Positions 41,045 through 52,238 of a stretch of DNA of 64,000 nucleotides are shown here, one piece after another. Source of the DNA: Yponomeuta sedellus. Its lineage: Eukaryota; Arthropoda; Insecta; Lepidoptera; Yponomeutidae. A program made the translations under genes and the position numbers. The stretch covers positions 4,136,591 through 4,200,590 of the forward strand of contig OW203736.1 in NCBI GenBank assembly GCA_934045075.1, read 5' to 3'. The first letter of the stretch is position 1, and every line of letters starts with the position of its first letter. The notes below the pieces were generated by a model, which had not been told where the DNA came from, ran no database searches, and was given only the letters and a program-made list of their open reading frames with translations.

Positions 41045-41447
41045 CACTTTAGATAAGCTCCTAGGCCCTGAAATTGAAAAGAACAATGTTTTGTATTGTT
41101 ATTTCCAAGGTCAAGGCTTGGAAGGTTAATATATAAAGATTTTCAATAGTCACTGAGTAAATTCTGTTACTAATCAATGTACCCACTGAATAGGGAAACG
41201 GAAATTATCTTTATCATAATTTATGACAACAAATACGGAAAATATCCATATTTATCACTATTCTAAAGCTCGGCCATAACATAAGTCCCATAGATCCCTC
41301 CACAAAGGCTCAGGACAGCTCAAAGCCGAAACAAAGCCTTATGCCTTCACACAAATAGTCTGGAAACAAACGCCTGGTAGTCGTAGATCCGGCCTTGATG
41401 TAGAAACAAACTATAAAGAAACTTACTGACAATTTTGACTATATTCT

Positions 41448-41492
41448 TTTTAATTGTTCTCAGCACGGGTTAGTGCATTAATAATAATAATT
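41448..41492 (+). mobile_element. tSINE-A tail fragment
   Basis: AGCACGGGTTAGTGCATTAA followed by TAA/ATA repeats. Only the long tail is present. Confidence 0.6.
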
Positions 41493-41650
41493 AATAATAA
41501 ATATTCATGGAAATATTACACATATCTCGTTAGCCCTATATTAGGTACAACTAAATGACTTGTGTTACAGGTGCTAACTCGACGATAGATTTAATACAAC
41601 AAATACATAGATAACATCCAAAACCCGAGACAAACTAGAAAAGTTCGTTT

Positions 41651-41697
41651 CCTAGTTTGACCCAGCCGGGGATCGAGCCCGAGACCTTCGGTTTTAC
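41651..41697 (-). mobile_element. tRNA-like SINE head fragment
   Basis: Complement of GGGCTCGATCCCCGGCTGGG, a B box with T-arm. The family is not determined. Confidence 0.45.
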
Positions 41698-41790
41698 AGA
41701 TAGATAAAACATTTATTTAAGGGCACAATACTAAAAACAAACAACATATAACATAACATATTCACAGATATACTATTCCCAAATTTTGGC
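41698..41790 (-). mobile_element. LINE 3' end with GATA tail
   Basis: ACAGATAGATAAAACATTTATTTAAGG on the plus strand is a reversed AATAAA end with a TATC tail. Confidence 0.45.
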
Positions 41791-41916
41791 GGACACAAAA
41801 AAAATAAAAAAGTTACAAAATTATATCCTGATTTCATTATCAAGACAGGGCTTAAAGGATTGAGCGCCTAAAATTGCCCCGACTCAGCATGTGTTGCAGG
41901 AGCACCGAGATACTAC

Positions 41917-42115
41917 TGTAAGTAATGCAATTTGCTTAAGTCAGATGTCGCTGCCTGTACGTAATATAGAGAATATTGTAAAGAGGTTCGAAATTTCACT
42001 GATGCCGTGAGTCGCCCATTGGCTCAATTGGTAGAGCGCTGGTACGGATAGCCAGAGGTTGCGGGTTCGAATCCCGGCATGGGTGAAATTTTTAGCCTCT
42101 AAATAGGTTTTTAAA
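41917..42115 (+). mobile_element. tSINE-A with TTTTT terminus, 11-bp TSD
   Basis: Full leader plus tRNA-like body (A box 42020-42031, B box 42064-42074), ending at AAATAGGTTTTTAAA. TSD CGAGATACTAC at 41906-41916 and 42116-42126. The AGCACGGG tail is absent, so the TSD fixes the T-run as a genuine 3' end. Confidence 0.92.
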
Positions 42116-42724
42116 CGAGATACTACCTCCAACGCTGATATTCTGTCGCGGCCATGTTGCGGTTAGTCGTGTTTGTGAACGAACAAAAATTATGGAATTT
42201 AACTATAAAACGGGTGCCCAATAATATCAGTGTGAGGCATGAACCTAAGTTTAGTGTAGTGTGTTGTGTTTTTGTGTGTGGTATGTGTAGAAAAAGTCAA
42301 GTAAATGAAGACGGCATCAGCAGGATCTAAGGCTATTAACATTCCGTATGCAGTCTTCCTGCTCTCGGTGCATTCAGCGACCCCTTTCAGTTGTCCATCA
42401 CTCACAATACGCTATGACAAAACGTTCATTTTCCCATAACCGTGGGCTGTGTTGTTTTGTATTGGAATCAGTATTATTAGGACTGAAGTAAGCCTCCCAA
42501 CTAATGTTAGAAGCACGAAAGTCTGTGTTGGTTTGTTCTTATTTTTAAGAGTACCTAAGAGTAAGAGTATGAAATGTTTATTCATAAACCATAACACCAA
42601 ATAGACCATACAATATGAATGGCAACGTAGAACGGAAGATTTAAATACACTTAACTAACATAGACTGTAATAATATACTAGACTAACATGCAGACACAAA
42701 CAGTTTATAACAATTATAATATTA

Positions 42725-42878
42725 TACTATTTTTATTTTTAATGCACTAACCCGTGCTAAGGAACAAATTTAAAAACCAATTGAGCTCAATTGGTAGAGC
42801 GCTGGCACGGATAGCCAGAGGTTGCGGGTTCGAATCCCGGCATGGGTGAAATTTTTTGCCTCTAAATAGGTTTTTAAA
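42725..42878. mobile_element. tSINE-A foldback, tail inverted
   Basis: The inverted long tail (TAATGCACTAACCCGTGCTA to TTTAAAAACC) is followed by a plus-strand tRNA body ending GGTTTTTAAA. TSD TTATAATATTA at 42714-42724 and 42879-42889. The two pieces share the GGTTTTTAAA junction, as expected if priming occurred there. Confidence 0.88.
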
Positions 42879-43067
42879 TTATAATATTACATAGGTTGAT
42901 GCCAATGTGTGTTATGGTTATAAAAAGGCCGCTGTCTCAGCATATTGTGACGGGTCACGAACCCGCGACCACTGGTTTTCTGACAGGGCCTGCGCGTGAC
43001 GACACGAGAAATCACGAATCGAATTTTTCAAGAATCGAAGTGCTTTTTGCTCCTTTTGTTATTTGAG

Positions 43068-43300
43068 TGCCTCGGTGGTCTAGCGGTAACACGTCTGATT
43101 ACCGTGCGGGATATCGTGGGTTTGATTCCCACTGGGTGTACCTATCTCCATGTGGGTGGGTGGGATGTCGTTACTTGGTTACTACCGTTTGAAAGTCTGT
43201 ATTGATGTTTGTACAAAAGTACGGCGGTCCCCAGTGGCAATCGAACCTACGACCTCCTGCATGGTAATGAGACGTGATACAGCTAGACCCAGAGGAGGTC
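43068..43300. mobile_element. tRNA-SINE foldback pair (E-like heads)
   Basis: Plus-strand head GTGGTCTAGCGGTAACACGT with B box GGTTTGATTCC faces a minus-strand head (complement of GGTTCGATTGCC) at 43225-43300. The minus arm resembles 141-262. Confidence 0.7.
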
Positions 43301-43548
43301 AACAAAAAAAAAACTTACATCAGCAGCAAACTCATGTATTTATTTTTAATTTATGTAGTTTATTTATTTCTTTCATAGTTAGGTTAATCAATATTTATGT
43401 AGTATATTTTGTACGCGTATATAGACCCGCTTTTTACGGCTTCTCCGACTCTCTAAGGTTTGCTGGAAGAAATCTCTTTCAGAGATAAGCTCGCCTTTGG
43501 ATATGTTATTTCTTATGTAATGTATGAATAAAGTATAATTATAAAAAC

Positions 43549-43720
43549 CTATTTAGAGACTAAAAATTCCACCCATGCTGGGACTCGAACCATGGGCTCG
43601 GTTGGGAGAGCGCTGGTTAGCCAGAGGTCGCGGGTTCGAGTCCCGGCATGGGTGGAATTTTTAGCCTCTAAATAAGTTTTTATAATTGTCCTAAGCACGG
43701 GTTAGTGCGTTAAAAAGAAT
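43549..43720. mobile_element. tSINE-A foldback with 14-bp TSD
   Basis: An inverted tRNA 3' half meets a plus-strand copy with tRNA body and long tail. ATAATTATAAAAAC at 43535-43548 and 43721-43734. The target itself ends TAAAAAC, which can pair with the internal GTTTTTA. Confidence 0.88.
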
Positions 43721-43734
43721 ATAATTATAAAAAC

Positions 43735-44758
43735 AATTGTTCGTTTTGCAAATTTTCAAACGATCCAAACAAAAAGCTTCGCCAAAATAATGCTCCTTTA
43801 ACCAGACAAGAATGCAAACAGCCGATATTCCTGCTTAAAAAAACGCAAAGCGAGAACCTGATTGAGCCTACCCTCTTAGAATCCTCTTACATTGTAATTA
43901 CCGGATGAAAGTAACCTGCCTGCATGATAAATGAGGTAAAGACAACCGCCATTGTGCGCGAAATAAAGGCCCTTTTGTCTATGGTTAAACAAAACACGCT
44001 CTAGTCCACGGTTCATTTCGCTACAGTTTTGTTGACCGCCACCTACGGGGTGGTGCGAAAAAATCCTAAGACCTTCTGAATGGGAAATTTTGCTAAGTTT
44101 TAATTTTTAATTACCCATTAAGAAGTAAAATATTATTTTTTCTTTTCTTATCGGACAGTAGTGTTGTTTTGATCTGTTTATTAGGTGGAAAATTCTGCTT
44201 CCCTCTATAGAGAAGGAAAAACTCATCCAAATTACTTCCCATCTAAGGGCCGGAATGAACTTTAAATATAGAACTACTGTCAGCTGTGAAGAGTTTTATG
44301 TAAAAACACTAATGAAAAAAATGCTGCGGCCATGTGAGTTTCTAAACAGCCAGTGTGAACTTAGCGCAAACTTCTTTGAGCGGAATAAGCCGCAACAATT
44401 ACGCGGTGAGTTCCATATTTAAAATTTAAAAAGTCGACATAAATTAGCGGGATACTAATCTGTTATCATATGTATCTGTGGCGGAATTAAAAAAAAAGGT
44501 AATAATCTGTTATGTTAAAATTCGACTAATAAAAATTCGTTTTTATTTTCCTCATATTTGAAATGAAAAGTAGAGAGACACGGGTAAAAGAATAAATTGC
44601 TACTCGGACTATAGTCGCCCTATTGGGCGTCTAAATGCCTCTGGAATTAATTCTTTCGACCCTCGGTTAATTAACAAATTACTATTCTTTTCCTGTTTTA
44701 AGGCCCTTCCCTTATTTACATGGTCACGTAACTTTACTAAAAACCGGTTTCTGAATTG
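43735..44758. other. Unassigned DNA
   Basis: A kilobase without recognised elements. AT-rich, purine-rich near 44090-44250. Confidence 0.3.
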
Positions 44759-44803
44759 ACAATTTCACTAAGTAAATACTAAAATAACATTCTGTCACGC
44801 TCA
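44759..44803 (+). repeat. 45-bp dispersed repeat
   Basis: TTTCACTAAGTAAATACT and TGTCACGC blocks recur at 54.81-54.85 kb in the same order and orientation. Confidence 0.5.
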
Positions 44804-45111
44804 TTTAAGTTAAGCAACAACAGGCGCGGTCAGGTGCAGAATGGGTGACCGTCCCGTGACTACCGGTAGCGGCATTTTTTTCGAGTACTTCCGTGCTTCG
44901 CAAGGCACGTTACGCCGTCGGTGTCAGATGTCATGCAATGGCAGTCGTTAAGCCATTTCAGCGGCCTTCTAATAGTGAGGCCTGTCACTGTCTTACAATT
45001 CTCCACCAACCCGGACTTGGCGCCCGTGGTGGAGCATGGCCTAACCTTCCTGCGATGCAGGAAGAGACCCGTACCCCAGCAGTGGGGACATTTCAACATC
45101 ACCCCTTGTAT
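44804..45111 (+). mobile_element. 5S-SINE, plus strand
   Basis: The only near-complete plus-strand copy. A-box part GTTAAGCAAC at 44809-44818 and C-box region GAATGGGTGACCG at 44839-44851, spaced as in 5S rRNA. The body (GTTAAGCC..., CTTACAATTCTCCACCAACC) runs to GAAGAGACCCGTACCCCAGC and a modified tail. The head lacks its first ~40 bases. Confidence 0.9.
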
Positions 45112-45112
45112 G

Positions 45113-46022
45113 TTTTTTTTTCATAGTGAAGCCCAAATCCGTGTGACACCCTGTATGGTTGCACTGCACTCTAGCGTAGTAGAATCATTAAAACGACTGC
45201 GCCAAAACAAAACCATGGCAAATAATGTTTCTTAAACAAACCTGCTCCTACGAATCCTTATCTTCGAGTGTTGATTTTTCTTTTGTACGTTAGATATGTA
45301 TCTGGAAGAGATTAAATAAATGACGACCATAAATTAGCAAGGGCATTAAATGTTACTTTTGCGCCGACTTTAAGCCGTAGTAGGTATTTAAAAGTAGTCT
45401 GATCGGTTTGTCAAGTAACGGTCAAAAGTATTCTAAATATTAGATTACAATCAAAGACAGATGCTTTTTTTAAACATAAAATGGCAATAATTAATAGTTA
45501 CACGAGCGGTGTTCGATTCGCATATTTAATTATTAATAATAAATATTATTATAATTCCGCTGATTAGGTTTTTTATTAGAGAACTTGTTTAAGACCATGG
45601 GAAAGTTAGTGGCTCAAATATTTGATATCCGTTTTGGACTCAATCTTCTGTTAGCAATAAAACAGCTACCATAACATTAGTAAATACGATCAGGATTGTA
45701 AATCAGAGTAATATATCACTTTTGGATCAAATATTTTAATCACGCGTGGTATGCCAATAGGTTGAAGTTTTAAATATACTTATCATTTTACGAATTAATG
45801 CAGTAAATTATAATATGTACGTTTACTGTATTAATCCATAAAATGTTGCATATTGGTGTCTACGAAGATTACAAATGGAGAGGATATAATAAAGAAATGG
45901 TGACGATAGAGAAATAAGTGGAAAAAGATGAAGAAATACATTTATTTCAAATTACTGTTAATACGATTAGATTTTCGATTTTATATTTACGAAGTTATTA
46001 ATATTACCAATAAAGGATGTCT
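45113..46022. other. AT-rich unassigned DNA
   Basis: Contains a repeated TAAATTATAATATGTACGTT-like run near 45806. No element was identified. Confidence 0.3.
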
Positions 46023-46023
46023 A

Positions 46024-46282
46024 TGTGTGGTGTCGGCCTAAAAAATAGCACCAACCCAATTCTTCCCGCGGGTGTCGTAAAAGGCGACTAAGGCACACAA
46101 ACCGGGGGGTGGGCAGCAGCGCCCCCTGCAGTACAATTCCACCAAACTGCGATCCCCAACCCACATGCCCAGCGTGGGGATTATGGGCATTACCCCCTAT
46201 GATAGCACAACGTGGCGCTCTTTAGGGGACGACTGACTATGTCCAGCAGTGGACTAGTATAGCCTGACGACGACGACGATGT
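46024..46282 (+). mobile_element. C-SINE, best full-length copy
   Basis: GTGTGGTGTCGGCCTAAAAA to CCTGACGACGACGACGATG. The 3' ~70 bp (46213-46282) match the last codons of the RTE LINE at 37.05-37.12 kb, with a 5-bp insertion near 46230. Confidence 0.92.
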
Positions 46283-46744
46283 ATATTTTAACATTCCTCA
46301 GCGATTAATCTGGCTAACTTAGTATACGTCATAATGTTAGGGATTAATTAGAAGTGGCATCGTGTTACGTGTGAGGAACCCAGACTTAGAAGCGTCCACT
46401 AATTACAGGAGGCATCGATAAAGCGTTCCTTAAAACAGGAATTTAAATGAAACTACTCCTTAAAAAAACAAGTCAAATACGGCCAGCTACGGAGACCCTG
46501 AGAATTTTCTTTGATTAAGCAAATGATAGATCAAAGTAATTTGGTCTTTTTGAGAAACCGTTTCACGAAAAATTACTGTCCACCTTAGTAAAGTGCATTG
46601 AGTTAATATGAACAAAGATGGTATTTTTAACCGACATCAAGGTTTTCAGTTTGATCTGTACGGTTGTATGTATGTTTATTCGCAATTATCTCGCTTTTGG
46701 CTGGTAAGTTAGAACTAAGATTTCAGAGTACAGATTAAAGGTTT

Positions 46745-46843
46745 GGAGTACAGATTTTCGCTCGACTTTTTATGTAGAATTCCAACTCATAAGCTGAGAG
46801 TCGTATAAGACTTATTTACTAATGAAGTGAGCGTTGGCTCCCT
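46745..46843 (+). repeat. Dispersed repeat S, copy 2
   Basis: Parallel to 13723-13832. ACAGATTTTCGCTCGAC and GAGTCGTATAAGACTTATTT are the best-kept blocks. Confidence 0.6.
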
Positions 46844-47334
46844 GGAAACTAGAAGGGTTATTCTCCTGACCGGAGTATTTATTCCGGGTTACTCTCCTAC
46901 GGATGCTGCTTCTTAATAATGGCGGTCCGTTGCTTTCCGTTGCTTGGCTACTAACTATAGCTTATCTTCCACACTTGTTATGAAATATAACTTGAAAACG
47001 ATACGTTTACTAAACACTAAGATAAAACAAATTAACAAAAACCTATCGACGAGAAAACCACCATAGATCACCACCAGCTTCCTGAAGAACACGATATCGT
47101 CCGTTTAACTTCAGAACTTGTTGTCAAGAGACACGGTGTAATTTTGATCACACCGACAGGAACCGTCATCGGCAGTACATTAGTGGGTTCACCATAGTTT
47201 ATTGCATTCCTATTCAGTAGCTCTGAACGGTGGGCAGATAAGATCTGAGTGATTTATGGGGATTTTTCTATTTGTTCCTGGACAGTCTTTTAAGTGAATA
47301 CAGGTTAGATTTTTTTGTATTATTATTATTTTAT

Positions 47335-47402
47335 TTTCTTCTTCTTCTTCAGGCTATATTACTCCACTGTTGGACATAGCCCTCCCCTAATGAGCGCCAT
47401 GC
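47335..47402 (-). mobile_element. C-SINE/RTE 3' tail fragment
   Basis: (TTC)n then AGGCTATATTACTCCACTGT on the plus strand. GAA subtype, about 65 bp. Confidence 0.75.
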
Positions 47403-47512
47403 GCATATTTTATTATAATTTATTTTATTTGCTAGGGTTACAACTGGATGAGTTAACATAAAAAATTACCTGTGAATACACAAGTGAATAAAGTAAATTA
47501 ACAAATCCCTTA

Positions 47513-47961
47513 AAGAGGTTCGAAATTTCACTGATGCCGTGAGTCGCCCATTGGCTCAATTGGTAGAGCGCTGGTACGGATAGCCAGAGGTTGCGGGTTC
47601 GAATCCCGGCATGGGTGAAATTTTTAGCCTCTAAATAGGTTTTTAAATTTGTTCCTTAGCACGGGTTAGTGCATTAAAAATAAAAAAATAAAAAATAGTG
47701 TAATCATGTGGGTACAGTGATATCGTTCCGATGTTATACCTAACTGCAAAGTAGGTAGTCGGGGCTGTAAGTAATGCAATTTGCTTAAGTCAGATGTCGC
47801 TGCCTGTACGTAATACAGAGAATATTGTAAAGAGGTTCGAAATTTCACTGATGCCGTGAGTCGCCCATTGGCTCAATTGGTAGAGCGCTGGTACGGATAG
47901 CCAGATGTTGCGGGTTTGAATCCCGGCATGGGGTAAATTTTTAGCCTCTAAATAGGTTTTT
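47513..47961 (+). mobile_element. tSINE-A head-to-tail dimer in one TSD
   Basis: Two tRNA modules (A boxes 47552-47563 and 47869-47880; B boxes 47596-47606 and the mutated 47912-47922), period 317. TSD AAATCCCTTA at 47503-47512 and 47962-47971. The 3' end is again GGTTTTTA. The 5' end lies in the AAGAGGTTCGAAATTTCACT leader. Confidence 0.92.
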
Positions 47962-48051
47962 AAATCCCTTAGAGTTTCCCACTGAGAACACAACTGATTG
48001 TAGTTTACGAAGATCAATGTTTTGTGAAAAAATGGGTTCCATTTCACGGAA

Positions 48052-48122
48052 GTGCAACCTTCCTGCGATACAGGAAGAGACCCGAGCCCCTACAGTGGGG
48101 ACATATAAAGGGTTTATATCGA
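48052..48122 (+). mobile_element. 5S-SINE 3' end
   Basis: CAACCTTCCTGCGATACAGG to GGGACATATAAAGGGTTTAT. Intact terminus, truncated 5'. Confidence 0.75.
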
Positions 48123-48186
48123 AGAAAGATTCTAAACAATAAAACAGAGAGCGGGAGATGGCAAATATAAATAAAGAAGAAAAATA

Positions 48187-48326
48187 CCACTCAATTGGTA
48201 GAGCGCTGGCACGGATAGCCAGAGGTTGCGGGTTCGAATCCCGGCATGGGTGAAATTTTTAGCCTCTAAATAGGTTTTTAAATTTGTCCTTAGCACGGGT
48301 TAGTGCATTAAAAATAAAAATAGTAT
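48187..48326 (+). mobile_element. tSINE-A, long-tail end, 9-bp TSD
   Basis: Starts in the D arm (CTCAATTGGTAGAGCG) and ends AAATAAAAATAGTAT. TSD AGAAAAATA at 48178-48186 and 48327-48335. Confidence 0.88.
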
Positions 48327-48339
48327 AGAAAAATAACAT

Positions 48340-49061
48340 TTTTCATGAATCTCTGCTGAGAAAGAATAAAGGCAGCTTCTGCAACGTTACTCCAATGACA
48401 CAACACCGATTACTCACATCGCAGAGTAAAATGATGCAATTAATAAACACATTAGCCGGTTATAGCTCGGACAAGTGGGCTGGGAGGATTGGAGGGCCGT
48501 GAGATAGTTCGGTTTGAACAGAGTCTGATTGTGGCGCTGGAGAAGCACACACATTCGAAATATTTTATTATTTAAGAATAACAATAAAAATAATATTATT
48601 GCCTTACCAAAAACCACTGAAACAAACTAGGTATTATAAAATAAGGCAAAAGGTAGTGGCTCAGCTGGTGCTGACCTGGGTGAGCCCCGACAGCGCTGGT
48701 TTTCAGCCACTGCCTTCTCCCTAAGATGTCGTACGGGAGTAATGTTAAGAGGGCTGTATTTCTCCTTAAATATTCAACTTCATTCTACCTTGTGTTTGTA
48801 CTATAAATATTCGTGATATTACCTATTTTGCAACGTATATCCGATCGCCACAACATTATAAAGCCTCCACAATGTAATCACTCACTATTAAAGTTTTGGC
48901 ACACTCTGTTAACGTCCCTATTATGCGCATGTCGTGTCAAGACGTGATCCTGGCAGAAATAGTCGGCACCGGCTAGTTGCCATGTTACCAAAAATTTAAT
49001 TGAAGTTTAGTGTCGCTTTGTTCCTCTGTTGGGAACGAAATAGTTCTTTCCCAATAGGAAC
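48340..49061. other. Unassigned DNA
   Basis: 48658-48720 has a GTGGCTCAGCTGG box but no matching B box. Nothing else was recognised. Confidence 0.3.
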
Positions 49062-49156
49062 TTTACCCCCCAATTATGGCACAACCTTGCGCTATGGCGC
49101 TCATTAGGGGAGGGCTATGACCAGCAGTGGACTAATATAGCCTGAAGAAGAAGAAA
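49062..49156 (+). mobile_element. C-SINE 3' end, GAA subtype
   Basis: TTTACCCCCCAATTATGGCA, ACAACCTTGCGCTATGGCGC, CCTGAAGAAGAAG. Confidence 0.8.
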
Positions 49157-49284
49157 TTTTTAGCGGGTGGAAATGAGATTTGAATTTGGAACACTTAGTA
49201 TCATTCATAGACATCGAACGCAAATTGTATGAATTGCTGGCTGGTATGACTTGGCTTCACGGCGCGCGACACGCGCTGTTCTGC

Positions 49285-49465
49285 GCACTCGCTAACCGTG
49301 ACGGAAAACGTCGTGAGGAAACCTGAGTATCGGAGGTGTTCACAAACCTCAGCTCTTGAAATTGCCAATCCGCGGTGGCCATACGTAGTGATTAAGCCAA
49401 TACTGCACATACTCTCTCTCCGAGAGATAACCTGTGACCTGCAGTAGGACGTAAGAGTATACAGG
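49285..49465 (+). mobile_element. D-SINE, head missing
   Basis: GTGACGGAAAACGTCGTGAG core, AATTGCCAATCCGCGGTGG, then CCTGTGACCTGCAGTAGGAC. Confidence 0.75.
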
Positions 49466-49583
49466 CTGTATCGTCTTTACTTCACTTCACTTCATCGCTA
49501 TTCTGTCAGTAAGAGATTTTTAGGTTATGCAAAATTTTAGTACATATTACTCATCTATTTTCCGTCTGTACTTGTCCTGTACC

Positions 49584-49755
49584 CGGATGGAATCGGATAT
49601 ATTCGTGTAATAGAAATATCAGAACTAAAATGACACTTAATTAAATAAAATTAATAAGTTTTATACAGAGCAGGAAGTAGTATTACACTCGTGTGCTTTC
49701 AGCGAAAACCGGAGCCTACTCTAGAGCCCGAGGTATGTTCTAAAAGCTACCAGAC
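49584..49755 (+). mobile_element. MITE-J, left end missing
   Basis: Starts inside the left arm (GGATGGAATCGGATATATTC) and ends TAAAAGCTACCAGAC. The centre matches the 9.47-kb copy. Confidence 0.7.
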
Positions 49756-49759
49756 TGTT

Positions 49760-50788
49760 AGTCAATCCACTGTCAACTCTGTAACTGAGTATTTTTATAT
49801 TTTCATCCACGCAACAACATTATAAGAGGCTATTATCGGGTTGGGCGACCTGGAAATCGATTCGATAATCACCTGGTAGACAGAAATTACTGTTGTAAAG
49901 GATCAGGTTACTGTGCCACTACTGATCGTTGAAAAACTAAATATGCGACTACAAAGTGGCAATTTAAATCAAGAAACCGTTTAAAAGATTGTTGTATTAA
50001 GTAACCATCGTTACTGTCTCAACTTTAACCTCTTATCGTACAAGAGGCCGTGGAGGCACCCACGCAAATATAAATTAAAAAGTATTTTATAGTAAGCTTA
50101 CACTCGTGGACTGCTTCGGTCCATCGCCTCTGCCTAATTAATATGATAATTGATTGAAAAAAAGATTCACAGTGTGAAATATTGATTGTTTCTAAGGCTA
50201 TAAAATATTGGTTATTTTTGGAAAGAGTGGTGGCTTCTTTAAGTAGTCTGCTTTAGAAATGACGATTTAAAATTCAGGAATTTGCCGTCGAGGTTAGAGA
50301 TCGTGATTCGAGTGGCAGCAAAACTGGTAAAAATGCGGTAGACCCTAATTTCTGAGCAGTTGCAACCTGTTGCTAGATAAATTATTTATTGATTTTCTGA
50401 AGTGTTTGTTTTTTAAATACAATCAATCAAACAAATTTATTTTAACGTGGACCATTTACATTCTGTTTGCTGAATGTCAATGTACAAAATAAAATGGAAG
50501 CCGCTGCCTTCGGACGTATTGTAGTGGAGAAAAAAGCAGAGAAAAAAAAACTCTATACTGACCATCTTTTCTCAAGTCATCTTAAACCAAATACAGCAGT
50601 TGCCACCTACACGTATACCAAATAAGATTTCATGATTGCCATCAATAACTTTAACTGACCTAAATAAATACTTTTTGAATATCGAATATAATATTTGGTT
50701 AAAAACAATAATGTCAGAATTTGGCTTTGATCATGTTTATTGCAAAGTTAGTCGCAAAGCGCGGGTAAATGTCCCTATACCTCCTGAG
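49760..50788. other. Unassigned DNA
   Basis: One of the longest repeat-poor stretches. No reading frame above 60 codons. Confidence 0.35.
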
Positions 50789-50836
50789 GGTTAACCGGCA
50801 GAAAATTCCAACAGCATTAAGTTCACCATTTATACA
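50789..50836 (+). mobile_element. LINE-delta fragment
   Basis: GGTTAACCGGCAGAAAATTC and ACAGCATTAAGTTCACC resemble the GGCTGACTGGTAGAAAATGC consensus. A weak match. Confidence 0.35.
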
Positions 50837-50839
50837 TTA

Positions 50840-52035
50840 CCTACCTCTTTCTCAATAAGGAATTAATACTGATTGAAATCAAAATTGATTTATTTCAGAA
50901 AAGTAAAGCGATTTTAGCATAGTTGATAAAAATGTAATTATGTTTAACTGAAGATTAGTTTACAACGATGGTGTATGTCCTAGTTATAAAACAGACCGCA
51001 GCGCTTTCTTTAATTATTATTAATTAGTATCTTTTATTCATTAATAGACTAATACCTTTTGAAATTGCAAGTACCTACAAAAAAGTTTGAAATGTTTGCA
51101 TTTAGAATTATTTTCAAACTGTTGCTAATAATAGGCAGCACAAAGCAATTGTTCTTTAAAGCTATAAAATAGTTTAAAAAAACTGTAAGTAGAAAATATA
51201 CTTAGGTACAGTTTTTTTTGAACATAATCCTTTTATAATATTTCTTATAATATTTCCTTTTATAAACATAATAAAATGAAAATCAAAACAGAGGTATAAG
51301 CTGAAAGTTCAAGAAGGAGAATTGATAATAATAATAACGCGCCAACTCAGAATAGAGCACGAAACACGTCGGGAAAGGTTGTCGTGCTGTCACCAGTTAA
51401 TTTTTTTTATAGATATATTTCTGGCAGCTAAGTGTACCGCACTTATGACTATAATTAAAATTAATCTTCTCAACTTCGCCCATCAAAAGTTTAATCACCA
51501 ACTTGCATTACACAAGCAATGTAACCATATTCCACCGAAAGATAACAAACATTTCAAGGCACACAATTAAAACCCGAATACAGCACGTTACATCGAGTGA
51601 AAGATAAAAAGATACAATAAGTGTCCCTTGTAATTACTTTCCTGAGGCAATAAACGTCATTAAAATATGCGTGTGAAGTATAGAAGGCCCACGGTGGTAT
51701 GTGAGGGTTAAAAATGTCATTGATATAATCGTGCTCGTTTTAGGGTTAGTTAAACGCAGTCGATTTAATTAAGGAGCGGCTGCGTTTCGGAGATGTGATA
51801 CTGGAGATTCTATTACTTATTTTGGTGACGTTTGTATCAAGATTGGTACTGATAGGGCCGCTTTAAGTGAAGTAAGTATTTGTGGGGTACTAAAGGTCGT
51901 ACCGTGTCTCTGTCCGCGTACTAATTTCCTTTTCTCGTTCCCTTTTTAACTATTAATATTTATAACCAAGGCTAACACATTCAGGTGTGGGTTCGCGGAT
52001 CCCGCCAGCAATAATTTGCGGTACTTCCCAGATGA
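50840..52035. other. Unassigned DNA
   Basis: An 82-codon plus-strand frame at 51322 has no recognisable domain. TTATAATATTTC is repeated near 51235. Confidence 0.3.
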
Positions 52036-52039
52036 TGGT

Positions 52040-52238
52040 TTCAACCCTTTGTATGTCCCCACTGCTAGGGCACGGGTCTCTTCCTGCATCGCTGGAAGGT
52101 TAGACCATACTCCACCACGGGAGCCAAGTCTGGGTTGGAGGATTGTAAGACAGTGGCGGGCCTTACTGTCAGAAGTTATCAAGCCGCCGATAACGCCTCT
52201 GACATGGCTTAACGACTGCCAGTACATGACAGCCGAGC
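52040..52238 (-). mobile_element. 5S-SINE 3' half
   Basis: CAACCCTTTGTATGTCCCCA to ATGACAGCCGAGCC. The head is absent, with a small deletion after CCAAGTCTGGGTTGG. Confidence 0.85.

Noticed and set aside
44804..44880. Functional 5S rRNA gene
   Set aside because: Only the internal promoter part resembles 5S rRNA. The 5' third and the 3' end are unrelated, and the head is always joined to the same SINE body.
48658..48720. Another tRNA-like SINE head
   Set aside because: GTGGCTCAGCTGG resembles an A box, but there is no B box at the required distance and no second copy.
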